Counted from the stretch's first letter, positions 36,278 to 50,567 are shown. The stretch is 64,000 nt of DNA from Parvibaculum sp041688015 (GCA_041688015.1 JBDNIY010000017.1:124001-188000); one strand, 5' to 3'. Translations and numbers: made by a program. Notes: generated by a model not told the origin, from the sequence alone.

Positions 36278-36350
36278 CCAATAGCGCCGTCTGCCCTCTA
36301 TGTCTAAAGCGGTTCTTAATCTTCGCCCGCCATAGACGAGGCCCCGCGCT

Positions 36351-37079
36351 TTGCCACAAAACACCGAAATCGATAGCCGCAAGATCTTCAGCCGCCTTTT
36401 GCAAGGCTGGTGGAAGGACCGGGCACAATTTTCACGCAAGAAGATCGCGCGGGACTGCCCGATCTGTGGCTATCACGGCACATTCTTGTCGGTGGGGCGC
36501 CCATCGCGCTGGGACACGCGCTGCCCCAATTGCGGGAGCCGCGAGCGCCATCGCTTGATCCAGCTCTGGCTCAACGACCAAGGCATCGACCTTGGCGACA
36601 AATCCATCCTGCAATTTGGCCCAGAAAAATGGCTGATGCGGGCGATGAAGAACAATCCGCACTATGAGCCCGCCGACCTCTATTCACCGATTGCCAAGTT
36701 CCGTCTCGACATCACCAAGATCGACCGCCCCGACAATCATTTCGATGTCGTGATCGCCAATCATGTGTTTGAGCATGTTGATGAGGACGCGCAGGCCATG
36801 TCGGAAATGTTCCGCATTCTAAAGCCCGGCGGCATCGGCTTTTTCTCTGTGCCGATCAACCTATCGCGCGAAGAAACCTACGAGAACCCCGCGATCACTG
36901 ACCCTGACCTGCGCATGGTACATTTTGGTGGCACCGACCATCGCCGCTTCTATGGCCGCGACTTCAAAACGAAACTGGAGGCGGCGGGCTTCAAGGTAGA
37001 GGCCTATCGCCGGGCACCCGACGAAGAGATCAAATGGGGCCTATTGCGCGACGAATGCATTTACGTCGGGCATAAGTAA
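36351..37079 (+). CDS. Class I SAM-dependent methyltransferase with N-terminal zinc ribbon
   Basis: This 242-aa protein has an N-terminal four-cysteine element (CPICGYHG at about 36-43, CPNCGSRERHR at about 58-68) and a methyltransferase domain of the Methyltransf_11 type with FDVVIANHVFEHVDED and FRILKPGGIGFFSV. No ATG fits; the reading starts at a TTG. Related proteins occur in glycan or surface modification loci, but none is nearby, so the substrate is unknown. Confidence 0.8.
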   Translation: MPQNTEIDSRKIFSRLLQGWWKDRAQFSRKKIARDCPICGYHGTFLSVGRPSRWDTRCPNCGSRERHRLIQLWLNDQGIDLGDKSILQFGPEKWLMRAMKNNPHYEPADLYSPIAKFRLDITKIDRPDNHFDVVIANHVFEHVDEDAQAMSEMFRILKPGGIGFFSVPINLSREETYENPAITDPDLRMVHFGGTDHRRFYGRDFKTKLEAAGFKVEAYRRAPDEEIKWGLLRDECIYVGHK

Positions 37080-37083
37080 GCAA

Positions 37084-37193
37084 GTCCCTCACCCAACCCT
37101 CTCCCAGAGGGAGAGGGCTTTAAGAATGCCACCTATCTCCTTCTCCCTCCGGGAGAGGGAGGGACCCGCCGAAGGCGGGAGGATGAGGGTCTT
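37084..37193. repeat. Extragenic repeat with CCCTCTCCC/GGGAGAGGG palindromes
   Basis: CCCTCTCCC-AGA-GGGAGAGGG (37098-37118) forms a tight hairpin, followed by CTCCCTCCGGGAGAGGGAGG and CCCGCC-GAA-GGCGGG. It fills the space between two convergent genes. Similar sequence is common as dispersed repeats in proteobacteria. Confidence 0.65.
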
Positions 37194-37194
37194 C

Positions 37195-39879
37195 CTATTT
37201 TTCCCCCAACATGCCTTTCAGCCGATAGAGCGCGTCCAGCGCCTCCCTCGGCGTCAATTCGTCGGGGTTGATCATCTTCAACTCGACTTCCGCTGCACTT
37301 TCACGCGGCCCCAAGGCTGCAGGCTTTGCGCTCACTGAGAACAACGGTAAATCATCGATCAACGTCACGGCATTGCGCCCCTGATCGCCTTTTTCCAAGG
37401 CGGTCAGAACGGATTGCGCCCGTGCAATGACGGCCGGCGGCAAGCCCGCCAGTTTGGCCACCTGAATGCCATAGGAGCGATCAGCGGCCCCTGGCCCCAC
37501 TTCATGCAGGAAGATCACATCGCCCTCCCATTCCTTGACGCGCATGGTGGCGTTCGTCAGCCGGTCAAGCTTCTCGGCCAGCGCGGTCAGCTCATGGTAA
37601 TGCGTGGCAAAAAGCGCGCGGGACTTATTAGCCTCATGCAAGTGTTCAACGGCGGCCCATGCAATCGACAGCCCATCAAAAGTCGCCGTGCCGCGTCCGA
37701 TCTCGTCGAGAATAACAAGCGAGCGGGCGCTAGCCTGATTGAGGATAGCCGCCGTCTCAACCATCTCGACCATGAAGGTTGAGCGCCCCCGCGCCAGATC
37801 GTCGGCCGCCCCGACGCGCGAAAACAGGCGGTCCACTGTACCGATATGCGCCTCTTCGGCGGGCACGAAACTGCCCATCTGCGCCATGATGGCAATGAGG
37901 GCGTTCTGCCTGAGAAAAGTTGATTTACCGGCCATGTTGGGGCCGGTCAGCAGCCAGAGATTTTTTGTGGTCAAATCGCAGTCGTTCGGCACAAAGGCGT
38001 TTGATGAGCCGTCGCGCACAAGCGCGGCTTCGACCACAGGATGCCGCCCACCTTTGATCATAAAGGCGAGGCTTTGATCAACGTGAGGCCGACTATAGCG
38101 CTGCTCGCTGGCGAGTTCACCAAGGCCAAGCATCACATCAGCTTCAGCCAAAGCCTGGGCGGCCCGCGCAATCACATCGCTTGCCGCCAAAGTCTCATCC
38201 ACGAGATCCGCAAAGAGCGCGAGTTCCAGTTCCAGCACTTGCGCCGCCGCATTGGCAATGCGGCTGGCAAGATCAGCCAGTTCCGGTGTCGTAAAACGCA
38301 CGGCATTGGCCAAGGTCTGGCGATGAATGTAAGCCTCACTTGCCATTAGCGCGTCAGCGTTTTTGGGGCTCACTTCGATATAGAAACCCAGCACATTGTT
38401 GTGGCGCACCTTAAGCGCAGAAACGCTAGTATCATTGACATATTTGGATTGCAACCCGGCGATCAAGCGACGGCTTTCATCACGCAAGACCCGACATTCA
38501 TCAAGCGGTGCGGAGACATCGCGCGCAATAAAACCACCGTCGCGCGCCAGTAGCGGCAGATTTTCAGACAGCGACTGCGTGAGCTTTGCGCGCAGCTCCG
38601 CACCTGCGCCGCACAATGCGCCAGCAATGTCGGCCACGATCTGCGGCAACGGCAACAGAGTTTGCGGCGCGTGATCCAAAGCAGCGGCAAGGGCGTGCGA
38701 GGCGGCAAGGCCGTCGCGGATTGAGGCCAGGTCGCGAGGCCCGCCACGTTGCAGCGACAGCCGCGACAGGGCGCGCGCCATGTCAGGGGCGGCTTTCAGC
38801 ATCTGGCGCAATTCAGTTCGCAAGCCTCGGGCGTCCAAAGCCCATTCGACCGCATCGAGCCGTGCATTGATCACGTCAGCATCGGTCAGTGGCGCGGCCA
38901 GCCGTGCGGCCAAGGCGCGCGCGCCTGCGCCTGTCACCGTACGGTCAATGACGTCTAGCAGGCTGCCCTTGGTCTCGCCTTTCAGCGTTTTCACCAGTTC
39001 GAGATTGGCACGGGTCGGTGCGTCGATCTGCATGGCGGCATCGACGCTGACGCGGGTCGGTGCGGCAAGCGCGGGCATGCGGCCCACCTGCGTCAGCTCT
39101 ACATAGTCGAGTAGCGCGCCCATGGCGGCCACTTCGGGCTTGGTGAACGCGCCGAATGCATCAAGCGCGCCGACGCCCAGATGATCTTTGAGGCGGCGCT
39201 CACCCGACGTTGAATCAAAACGCGAGGCGGGCAGCGCGGTCAGCGCCGCGCGGTAGGCCTCAAAGACGGGTGACAAGGTTTCATCCATCAGCAGGCTGTC
39301 TGCCAGCACGATCTCACCGGGATCAAGCCGCGCCAATTCTGCGCCGAGCGCTGCGGGTTCGATCAGCGTGACGGCAAAATCACCCGTCGAGACATCCGTC
39401 CAAGCTAACCCCAAAGCCGAGGCCGAGGCTGTGCGGGCAAGGCTCGCCAAATAATTGTGAGCGCGCGCCTTCAAGAGCGTGTCTTCGGTCAGCGTGCCCG
39501 GCGTCACTAGCCGAATGACAGCCCGGTTGACGACGGATTTGGCGCCGCGCTTCTTGGCTTCTGCCGGATTTTCGGTCTGTTCGCAGACGGCCACCTTGAA
39601 GCCCGCCCGGATCAGACGTTCGAGATAATTTTCATGGGAATGCACCGGCACACCGCACATGGCGATGTCTTGGCCTAGATGCTTGCCCCGCTTAGTCAGC
39701 GCAATTGACAGGGTTTCAGCCGCTTTCACAGCGTCATCGAAGAACATTTCGTAGAAATCGCCCATCCGATAGAACAGAATGGCATCGGGGTGAGCGTGCT
39801 TGATCTCCAGATATTGCGCCATCATGGGGGTGGCGTCCGGGGGGATGACCGGTGTCATATTTTCGGTAGTGTCAGGCAT
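37195..39879 (-). CDS. mutS: DNA mismatch repair protein MutS
   Basis: MutS recognises mismatches and starts methyl-directed repair. The protein shows the mismatch-binding Phe-X-Glu in FYEMFFDDA (domain I), the Walker A GPNMAGKSTFLRQ (about 660), the Walker B region VILDEIGRGTATFDG and a C-terminal dimerisation segment. The ATG at 39879 gives 894 aa; a TTG five codons upstream is also open. It is divergent from maeB. Confidence 0.96.
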   Translation of the reverse strand: MPDTTENMTPVIPPDATPMMAQYLEIKHAHPDAILFYRMGDFYEMFFDDAVKAAETLSIALTKRGKHLGQDIAMCGVPVHSHENYLERLIRAGFKVAVCEQTENPAEAKKRGAKSVVNRAVIRLVTPGTLTEDTLLKARAHNYLASLARTASASALGLAWTDVSTGDFAVTLIEPAALGAELARLDPGEIVLADSLLMDETLSPVFEAYRAALTALPASRFDSTSGERRLKDHLGVGALDAFGAFTKPEVAAMGALLDYVELTQVGRMPALAAPTRVSVDAAMQIDAPTRANLELVKTLKGETKGSLLDVIDRTVTGAGARALAARLAAPLTDADVINARLDAVEWALDARGLRTELRQMLKAAPDMARALSRLSLQRGGPRDLASIRDGLAASHALAAALDHAPQTLLPLPQIVADIAGALCGAGAELRAKLTQSLSENLPLLARDGGFIARDVSAPLDECRVLRDESRRLIAGLQSKYVNDTSVSALKVRHNNVLGFYIEVSPKNADALMASEAYIHRQTLANAVRFTTPELADLASRIANAAAQVLELELALFADLVDETLAASDVIARAAQALAEADVMLGLGELASEQRYSRPHVDQSLAFMIKGGRHPVVEAALVRDGSSNAFVPNDCDLTTKNLWLLTGPNMAGKSTFLRQNALIAIMAQMGSFVPAEEAHIGTVDRLFSRVGAADDLARGRSTFMVEMVETAAILNQASARSLVILDEIGRGTATFDGLSIAWAAVEHLHEANKSRALFATHYHELTALAEKLDRLTNATMRVKEWEGDVIFLHEVGPGAADRSYGIQVAKLAGLPPAVIARAQSVLTALEKGDQGRNAVTLIDDLPLFSVSAKPAALGPRESAAEVELKMINPDELTPREALDALYRLKGMLGEK

Positions 39880-40137
39880 GGAGGAGCGATCCAACCGGGT
39901 TTTGAGGACGTGGCGCGCAGCCTAACAGATCGCCAGAGCGCGACTAGAGGCGGAAAAGGGTCACAGAATGGCATCAGATAGGCCAAAATCCCCCTTGGCC
40001 GCTTGTACTTGAGAGGGGAGCGGCCTAAAAAGCGGCTCCGCCCGCTGTGGGCAACTTCGGACCTCCGTTCGAGGCCCGTTCGGACCAGTGGCCCTTCATA
40101 GACCGTCAACCACGTCTTTTTTTGAATTCAAGAGAAC

Positions 40138-42402
<2,265 letters not shown>

Positions 42403-42461
42403 GGCTTGCCCGGTACAGGCTCACGAGCAATGATGGCCTTTCTTTAATAGGAGGGATCATC

Positions 42462-42905
42462 ATGGCGCTCATAAAATCAACATTGCTGGCCGCATCCTTA
42501 CTGGTTGCAGGCTTTGCCTTTTCAGCTTCAGCCGACGAGACGGCACACTCTTGGCCGGTCGGTGCTGAGCCCTACATCATTTCGCCTACCGATGGCGCAA
42601 CTGTCAAAAGTCCGTTCACCGTTGTCTTTGGTTTGAAGGGCATGGGCGTCGCCCCTGCGGGCATCGAAAAAGCCAAGACCGGTCATCATCATTTGCTGAT
42701 CGACACGGCGGCCCCTAGCGGCGAAGACCTCGACTATGCCATTGCGGCAGACGCGCAGCATGTTCATTTCGGCGGCGGCCAAACCGAGACTACCATCGAA
42801 CTCGCACCCGGCAAGCACACGCTGCAACTCATGATGGGCGATGCCCATCATGTGCCGCACAATCCGCCACTGCTATCGAAGATCATAACGGTAACGGTTG
42901 AATAA
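42462..42905 (+). CDS. DUF4399 exported protein
   Basis: This 147-aa protein has a signal peptide (about 1-24, ending SASA) and a DUF4399 domain with YIISPTDGATVKSPFTVVFGLKGMGVAPAG, GHHHLLID and HVHFGGGQTETTIELAPGKHTLQL. The many histidines suggest metal binding, but the function is unknown. A strong AGGAGGG site precedes the start. Confidence 0.85.
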   Translation: MALIKSTLLAASLLVAGFAFSASADETAHSWPVGAEPYIISPTDGATVKSPFTVVFGLKGMGVAPAGIEKAKTGHHHLLIDTAAPSGEDLDYAIAADAQHVHFGGGQTETTIELAPGKHTLQLMMGDAHHVPHNPPLLSKIITVTVE

Positions 42906-42907
42906 GA

Positions 42908-42967
42908 TCAGCTGTTGGGCGTCGCGCCGAATTTGATTCAGCTGTTCGGTGTAGAACCGAACTTCGC
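42908..42967 (-). repeat. Duplicated C-terminus after the OlsB-like stop codon
   Basis: The last codons KFGSTPNS-stop are repeated in the same frame beyond the stop as IKFGATPNS-stop. The two copies are separated only by TGA ATC. The DNA copies differ at several bases, so this is an old tandem duplication. Confidence 0.85.
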
Positions 42968-43945
42968 CGCATAGCGTTCTGAAATCTGGGCGACGGGAAA
43001 GAGGATCAGCACATCGGTCGTGCCGAATTGACGGTCGATCACCGCACCATCGCCGATATAACAACCCGCGCGCAGATAGCCCTTAATCATTGGCGGCAAC
43101 ATCCGCCAAGCTTGCCGCCGATTGATGTCCTCTTTGGGGATGAGGTTCATCTCGACGAAAAGATGCGGCAAGGCGCGCACATGCCAGTCGGTGGGCGTCA
43201 TGTGGAAATGATAGAGATAGGAAAGCGGCATCGCGAGGTCAGAGGGGTCCGTGCCCTCAAAGCTCGCGCAGCCAAACATCACATCGAGATTACGGCTTGC
43301 CACATAATTGGCAATGCCGTGCCAAAGTAGTTCGACCGTTGGGCGGTTACGATAGGGCGGCAAGACGCAAGAACGTCCGAGTTCAAGAAACTGCATGTCG
43401 GGTCCGGCACGCTTGAGCAGCGGCTCGATCTCAAATTCGCTGGCTGTGTAAAAGCCGCCATTCTGATTGGCCACCTCTTGGCGTAGCAGACGATAGCAGC
43501 CCACCACTGCTTCGGGGTGGAACTCGCCACTTTCCTCATCGCCTGCCAATTTGTGATCGACCACAAGCAGGTGATCACAAAAACTGTCGAAGCGATCCAC
43601 GTCGCGGCGTGAGGCACGCGTGATGGCGTCGGGCGTTGCCGACATTTCATCATAGAAGACGCGGTAACGCAGCGCCTGAGCAGCATCGATCTCGGCGGCA
43701 GAACGCGCAATACGCACTTCCAACGACCCCTTGCGGCCAAAGCTCATTGGCACCGCAACATCGGTTGCAGGGTCGGTCTTATCTGCGTGAATATGCGCGA
43801 CGCTGGCATCAATGCCGGGCACCGTCATCAAATCGCTCCCAGTTCGCACGCACGTTTCGGAAATGGACGCCCGAAACGGCACTCCGCCAAAACCGCCGCG
43901 CAGGCGGTTTTGTGCGACTTTGGCCATCAAAGTCTGGCCCATCAT
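42938..43945 (-). CDS. OlsB-like GNAT-fold N-acyltransferase
   Basis: This 335-aa protein matches the hemolysin-like/OlsB family that makes lyso-ornithine lipids from ornithine and acyl-ACP. Visible motifs are LRYRVFYDEMSATPD, DHLLVVD, LELGRSCVLPPYRNRPTVELLW and the C-terminal PPMIKGYLRAGCYIGDGAVID. No olsA gene is adjacent; plsC at 23-24 kb is separate. A second in-frame copy of the C-terminal codons follows the stop. Confidence 0.82.
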   Translation of the reverse strand: MMGQTLMAKVAQNRLRGGFGGVPFRASISETCVRTGSDLMTVPGIDASVAHIHADKTDPATDVAVPMSFGRKGSLEVRIARSAAEIDAAQALRYRVFYDEMSATPDAITRASRRDVDRFDSFCDHLLVVDHKLAGDEESGEFHPEAVVGCYRLLRQEVANQNGGFYTASEFEIEPLLKRAGPDMQFLELGRSCVLPPYRNRPTVELLWHGIANYVASRNLDVMFGCASFEGTDPSDLAMPLSYLYHFHMTPTDWHVRALPHLFVEMNLIPKEDINRRQAWRMLPPMIKGYLRAGCYIGDGAVIDRQFGTTDVLILFPVAQISERYAAKFGSTPNS

Positions 43946-44121
43946 GGCACTATCCTTTCATTATCACACGCCAATGCCAACCGGTGCGGCATCGTGCTTT
44001 CACTTAACTGTCGCGCGTTTGTGCGGCAACCGTGTGACGGCCTTAAATGTTTGAAAGGACTTGGGTTTTCTGGCCGGAAGCCGGGTTTTGTTAGGCGTGA
44101 CCCACAGATCATGACAGCGAA

Positions 44122-45471
44122 TTAACGGATGATGGCAGGCTCGTCGTCAATCTCGATGGCGTTGGAGCGCCCAAGCCACCAGAGGAGGAGGAGGCCGGGG
44201 ATCGCCACAAAAGTACTAATGACAAAGAAAGGTGCCCAGCCCACAAGCTGTGCAACCTGGCCCCCGCTTGCCGACAAGAAGGTGCGGCCAAATGACGACA
44301 AGGCAGAGAGGAGAGCGAACTGCGTTGCTGTGAAGGATCGAGCGCGGCAGAGGCTTGATATCCAACCCACAAAGATCACTGTACCGATGCCGCCTGTAAA
44401 ATTTTCCGTTGCTATGGCCACGGCAAGCGCCGCAGGCACCGGACCCACAAGGGCCAGCCAGCAGAAGACTAGGTTGGAAAGCGCTTGTAAGATGCCGCCG
44501 ATCCAGAGGCCGCGCGTCTGGCCCACCGCATTGACCAACCAGCCGCCAAAATAGCCACCACATAGCGCAGCAACGAGGCCAACCGAGGATGAGATGCCCG
44601 CATAGACCCCTTTATCAAATCCTAGATCAATCGCAAATGGCCCAAGGAGGTGACCCGCATATGCGTCACCAAGCTTGAAAAAAATTATAAAAATCAGAAT
44701 AACAAACCACTGACGACGACGTGAGAACTCGACGAAAGGATCAACGACCGCATGCCGGAACCGCGTCAAAGCGCTTTCTGTTTCGACCGCGTCCACCGCC
44801 ACAGTCTCGGGTTCCTTTGCCAAGAAAGTTGCGATGAGACCGATACTAACCATTGCCGCCACCGCCGCGTACCCATAAGACCACGCCGTCTCGGCTGGAG
44901 TTCCGTTCATCTGCGCCCATGACACCAGACCGACCGCGCCTCCTGTCGCCACCAGCATCGCGACCCGATAGGCAGCGACGAAATTTGCCATTGCCGCTGC
45001 CTGCTCGTCTTCCGGTAGGCTTTCGATGCGGAAGGCGTCGATCACAATGTCTTGCGTTGCTGAAATGAACGCCACAGCCACTGCGGCCAGCGCCATCAAG
45101 AAGGGTGTATTTTTTGGATCGACCTGCCCCATCAAAAAAACAGCGAGCATAAGAGCAAGCTGAGTCGCGACAAGCCACGACCGGCGGCGCCCAAGAGCAG
45201 CCGTTAGGAAGGGCAGTCGAACATGATCAATAAATGGCGCCCAAAGAAACTTGATCGAATAGGGAAGACCCACCAGCGCAAAAATACCGATGGTCTTGAG
45301 GTCAACGCCTTGATCGCGCATCCAGAGCGCCAACGTCGATCCCGTGAGGGCAAGCGGCAGACCTGAAGAAAAGCCCAACAGTAAAATGATAACAAGGCGA
45401 CGTTCGGTATAGACGGTCCAGGCGACCGCAAGACGCGATCCCCATGATGCTCGTTCTTTTCTATCCGACAA
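44122..45471 (-). CDS. AmpG-like MFS permease
   Basis: This 449-aa membrane protein has about 12 hydrophobic segments and AmpG-like motifs: LLLGFSSGLPLALTGSTL, KFLWAPFIDHVRLPF, and SATQDIVIDAFRIE. AmpG imports anhydro-muropeptides for cell wall recycling. The start is TTG with GGAGG five bases upstream. No ampD or beta-lactamase gene lies nearby. Confidence 0.87.
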   Translation of the reverse strand: MSDRKERASWGSRLAVAWTVYTERRLVIILLLGFSSGLPLALTGSTLALWMRDQGVDLKTIGIFALVGLPYSIKFLWAPFIDHVRLPFLTAALGRRRSWLVATQLALMLAVFLMGQVDPKNTPFLMALAAVAVAFISATQDIVIDAFRIESLPEDEQAAAMANFVAAYRVAMLVATGGAVGLVSWAQMNGTPAETAWSYGYAAVAAMVSIGLIATFLAKEPETVAVDAVETESALTRFRHAVVDPFVEFSRRRQWFVILIFIIFFKLGDAYAGHLLGPFAIDLGFDKGVYAGISSSVGLVAALCGGYFGGWLVNAVGQTRGLWIGGILQALSNLVFCWLALVGPVPAALAVAIATENFTGGIGTVIFVGWISSLCRARSFTATQFALLSALSSFGRTFLSASGGQVAQLVGWAPFFVISTFVAIPGLLLLWWLGRSNAIEIDDEPAIIR

Positions 45472-45528
45472 TCTTCCCTCCAGCGGCCTCGAATCAAGTG
45501 GGGGTCACTCTAGGCGAGATTGGCCCTG

Positions 45529-47850
<2,322 letters not shown>

Positions 47851-48012
47851 ATGCAAAACGCCTTAAGGTCCGGGGTCTCAGAGTGCGCTATACATAGTTT
47901 CTGGATGATTACCGAGGGGGCGATTTTGCGCCGATTTGCCTCGTTATTCAGGCCTTGGAGGCACATAAGTCGCCACTTTGGATATGGCTTATGGGCAGGC
48001 CATGCCCCACCA

Positions 48013-48390
48013 TTAGAGGGCAGTATTTATGTACCAGACGCCGTCTGTGCGGGTCAGTGAGGTCTTGAGTTTCTTTTTCTGGCCATCGGCATAGATGAGC
48101 GTCACATCATAAAGCGCCAGTTCATTAAAGGTGATGACGCCACCGCTAACGGAAATATCCTTGAGGCCGCCATGGGCTGCCATGTCCTGCGACCAATGGG
48201 CCAGTGCATTGCGCAACGTTTCGTCTTTGAATTTTTCATGCAGCGAAGGCGAAAAGCGCGCGGCGGCAGCGGCCTGATGGCCCTGCGCAATGTCATTGAA
48301 AAAATCATAAACCTGATCGTCGCTACCGCGACCACAAGCCGCCAGCGTCAAGACCAAGGCAATGCATAAAAGCCGCGCAGAGCTCAACAT
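48013..48390 (-). CDS. Small lipoprotein of unknown function
   Basis: This 125-aa protein has a lipoprotein signal with lipobox LAAC (Cys19). The mature part resembles small ketosteroid-isomerase/DUF4878-like folds: a helix DDQVYDFFNDIAQG, ARFSPSLHEKF, and beta strands ending DGVWYINTAL. The function is unknown. It lies downstream of comM in the same direction. Confidence 0.75.
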   Translation of the reverse strand: MLSSARLLCIALVLTLAACGRGSDDQVYDFFNDIAQGHQAAAAARFSPSLHEKFKDETLRNALAHWSQDMAAHGGLKDISVSGGVITFNELALYDVTLIYADGQKKKLKTSLTRTDGVWYINTAL

Positions 48391-48504
48391 CTCGATTTGA
48401 CCTTCCCCATCGACCCAATTCCCGGTGGGATTCCTAGGCCTTCATGGTGGCGTGCAAATATTGAAAGAGTGTTACCGCCGCGCCGCCGCCTAGGTAATCC
48501 GCAC

Positions 48505-49332
48505 TCAGGCGACCGCGCCGAGACGACCAGCGACAGGCTCACGGTAGGCGAGCGCCTCAGCAATATGAATGCGGCGCACGCTGTCAGCGCGATCAAGATC
48601 GGCCAGCGTGCGCGCGACGCGCAATACACGATGATAGCCGCGCGCGGTCAGGTGCATACGTTCAGCGGCGTCGCGCAGCAGGCGAAGCCCCACCTCATCG
48701 GGCGCGGCAACCTTTTCCAGCAACTCGCCCTCGATCTGTGAATTAAGATAGGGCATTGCCGCCCCTAGATGACCCGCCAGCGCCTCAAAACGGGCGGTTT
48801 GGATGTCACGGGCGGCGGCGACACGCGCCCCAATTTCGGCGGAGCCTTCGGCGGGCGGTGGCAGCGCGAGGTCGGCGGGTGAAACCGGCGGCACTTCCAC
48901 ATGGATGTCGATGCGATCAAGCAGCGGCCCTGAGAGTTTCGACTGATAGTCACCGACGCAGCGCGGCACGCGCGGGCAAGCGCGCGCCATGTCGCCAGCA
49001 TGGCCACAGCGGCAGGGGTTCATGGCGGCGACCAATTGGAAGCGCGCGGGGTATGTCACATGCGCATTAGCGCGTGCCACCACCGCCTCGCCTGTCTCGA
49101 TGGGTTGGCGCAAGCTATCGAGCACCTGTCGGGGGAACTCCGGCAATTCATCCAAAAACAACACGCCGCGATGGGCGAGCGAGACCTCGCCCGGTTTGGC
49201 GCGCAGGCCTCCGCCGACCAGTGCGGCCATGGAGGCTGAATGATGCGGCGTGCGGAAGGCGCGCGCGCGACCCATGCCGGTCGCCTGAAGCATACCAGCG
49301 ATGGAGGCGATCATCGAAACCTCAAGCATTTC
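48505..49332 (-). pseudogene. comM: comM (yifB) 3' part, separated by a transposon
   Basis: This segment encodes the C-terminal half of a Mg-chelatase-like ATPase of the ComM/YifB family. It shows RTPHHSASMAALVGGG, the Walker B region GVLFLDELPEFPRQVLDSL and the C-terminal RGYHRVLRVARTLADLD. The transposon at 49333-53183 divides the gene. Joining it to 53184-53923 through one copy of AGCATTTC restores a 1,560-bp frame (519 aa) without a shift. In other bacteria ComM is a branch-migration helicase for natural transformation. Confidence 0.93.
49325..49332. repeat. Target site duplication, left copy
   Basis: AGCATTTC directly abuts the left inverted repeat and is identical to 53184-53191. It derives from the comM coding sequence. 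Confidence 0.93.
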
Positions 49333-49356
49333 CGGTATTAGGTAGCAAACACACCT
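49333..49356 (+). repeat. Left terminal inverted repeat
   Basis: The 24 bases starting CGGTATTAGGTAGC are the exact reverse complement of 53160-53183. Inside lies ATTAGGT, nine bases, then ACCTAAT (49337-49359), so the end is itself nearly palindromic. Confidence 0.93.
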
Positions 49357-49394
49357 AATGCCTTTTTGCCCAAAGTGGCAGAGAGCAGAGAGTT

Positions 49395-50246
49395 ATGGGT
49401 GACATTCCCAATTTCCCCACATACGCTCAGCTAATGGGGGAAGGCAGATCATTTATAGAAGTGAAGTTAGAGACTTCAGAAGCGATAGAGATATCGGACT
49501 TCATTGGAGCCTTTGCTTCTATTGGCTCGCAATATGACCGCTTTATGCGGGATGAGCATCCTGATCTTGCGGCTGACGCAAAGATTTATGTAAAGCAAGT
49601 TAGGCACGGTTCGATCATTGCCGAACTGCTACCAATTATTATGCAGACTGTTCAGGTCGTCGATAATGCGATGATTATTGACAGCTTTTTACGACGTATT
49701 AGCGGCATTATTAGCGCTTACAAACTTCCAAACGGGCGCGTTGAAAACATCCAAAAGAGTGAATTAAGGGATGTTATGGATGGTCTAACAGCCATTGCAA
49801 ACGACCGCGACGGGCGCGCTAATATTCGATCAATCGTCATTGAAGGCGGGCAAACAAACGTAAGGGCTGCAATCCAATTCGATACATCTGAATCGCGCGT
49901 CATGTTGGAAAACATGCGCGAACATTTGCGCATGATTGAACATCATGAGGATACACCCCGTCCGATGGTGCTCATGAAGTTTTTTCAATCTAATCTGAAA
50001 AGTGCCGATTTAGAGAAACGCTCAGGCGAGCAAGTTATTGTCCCATCAGTCAGCGATAAACCGCGTCCACTAGTTTATGCGTCAGAAAACGCAAGAGCGC
50101 GGATCAAGCATGAAATAGCTGATAGCGTAGGTAATATTTACAAAAAGGGTTTCTACGTTGACGTTCTCGTAGATATGGATGGCTCTAGGATTGCCGCCTA
50201 TAAGGTCACAAACTTTCACGATGTAATTGATCTGCCAGAAGATTAG
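49395..50246 (+). CDS. Transposon passenger protein, 283 aa, unknown function
   Basis: This gene reads inward from the left end. The protein is soluble with no signal peptide or clear membrane segment. It contains YVKQVRHGSIIAELLPI (about 66-82), a hydrophobic helix and a C-terminal DVLVDMDGSRIAAYKV strand. I recognise no family. It is clearly less GC-rich than flanking comM and uses codons rare in the neighbours (AUA four times by my count, plus AGG, AGA and CTA), indicating foreign origin. A host-interaction or defence role would be a guess. Confidence 0.75.
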   Translation: MGDIPNFPTYAQLMGEGRSFIEVKLETSEAIEISDFIGAFASIGSQYDRFMRDEHPDLAADAKIYVKQVRHGSIIAELLPIIMQTVQVVDNAMIIDSFLRRISGIISAYKLPNGRVENIQKSELRDVMDGLTAIANDRDGRANIRSIVIEGGQTNVRAAIQFDTSESRVMLENMREHLRMIEHHEDTPRPMVLMKFFQSNLKSADLEKRSGEQVIVPSVSDKPRPLVYASENARARIKHEIADSVGNIYKKGFYVDVLVDMDGSRIAAYKVTNFHDVIDLPED

Positions 50247-50467
50247 GCGTCTAGCCTAACCGTCTGCACTCCAATAGCCACCAGGCATTGAACAAAGAAC
50301 GCGGCGGTAAACCCGCCTCGACTGATCTTATTCTTGATGTTCAATTCAGAATCCTTGACCCCGATAGCATCCAGCTTTTCGGCTAAGTCTCTGTAACTTA
50401 AGCCTTTTCGTTTCAATTCTGACTTCAGTATGCCCTTAACGCGGGCTTGCCAGTCTGTATCTGCCAT
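50243..50467 (-). CDS. DUF6471-like small helix-turn-helix protein
   Basis: This 74-aa protein (VKGILKSELKRKGLSYRDLAEKL, then NIKNKISRGGFTAAFFVQCL) matches the DUF6471 type, a small domain resembling a helix-turn-helix. It is convergent with the 283-aa gene, overlapping by four bases, and divergent from the transposase. Repressor of the transposase is one possible role; nothing in the sequence proves it. Confidence 0.75.
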   Translation of the reverse strand: MADTDWQARVKGILKSELKRKGLSYRDLAEKLDAIGVKDSELNIKNKISRGGFTAAFFVQCLVAIGVQTVRLDA

Positions 50468-50567
50468 GCTCTAGCCTCCGATTTAATGTCTAAAGTCATC
50501 ATATATGATGCTTTTGGCATTGACAACAGGGCTATATGTACTCATATTCAATGCTTAAGCATCGTAT

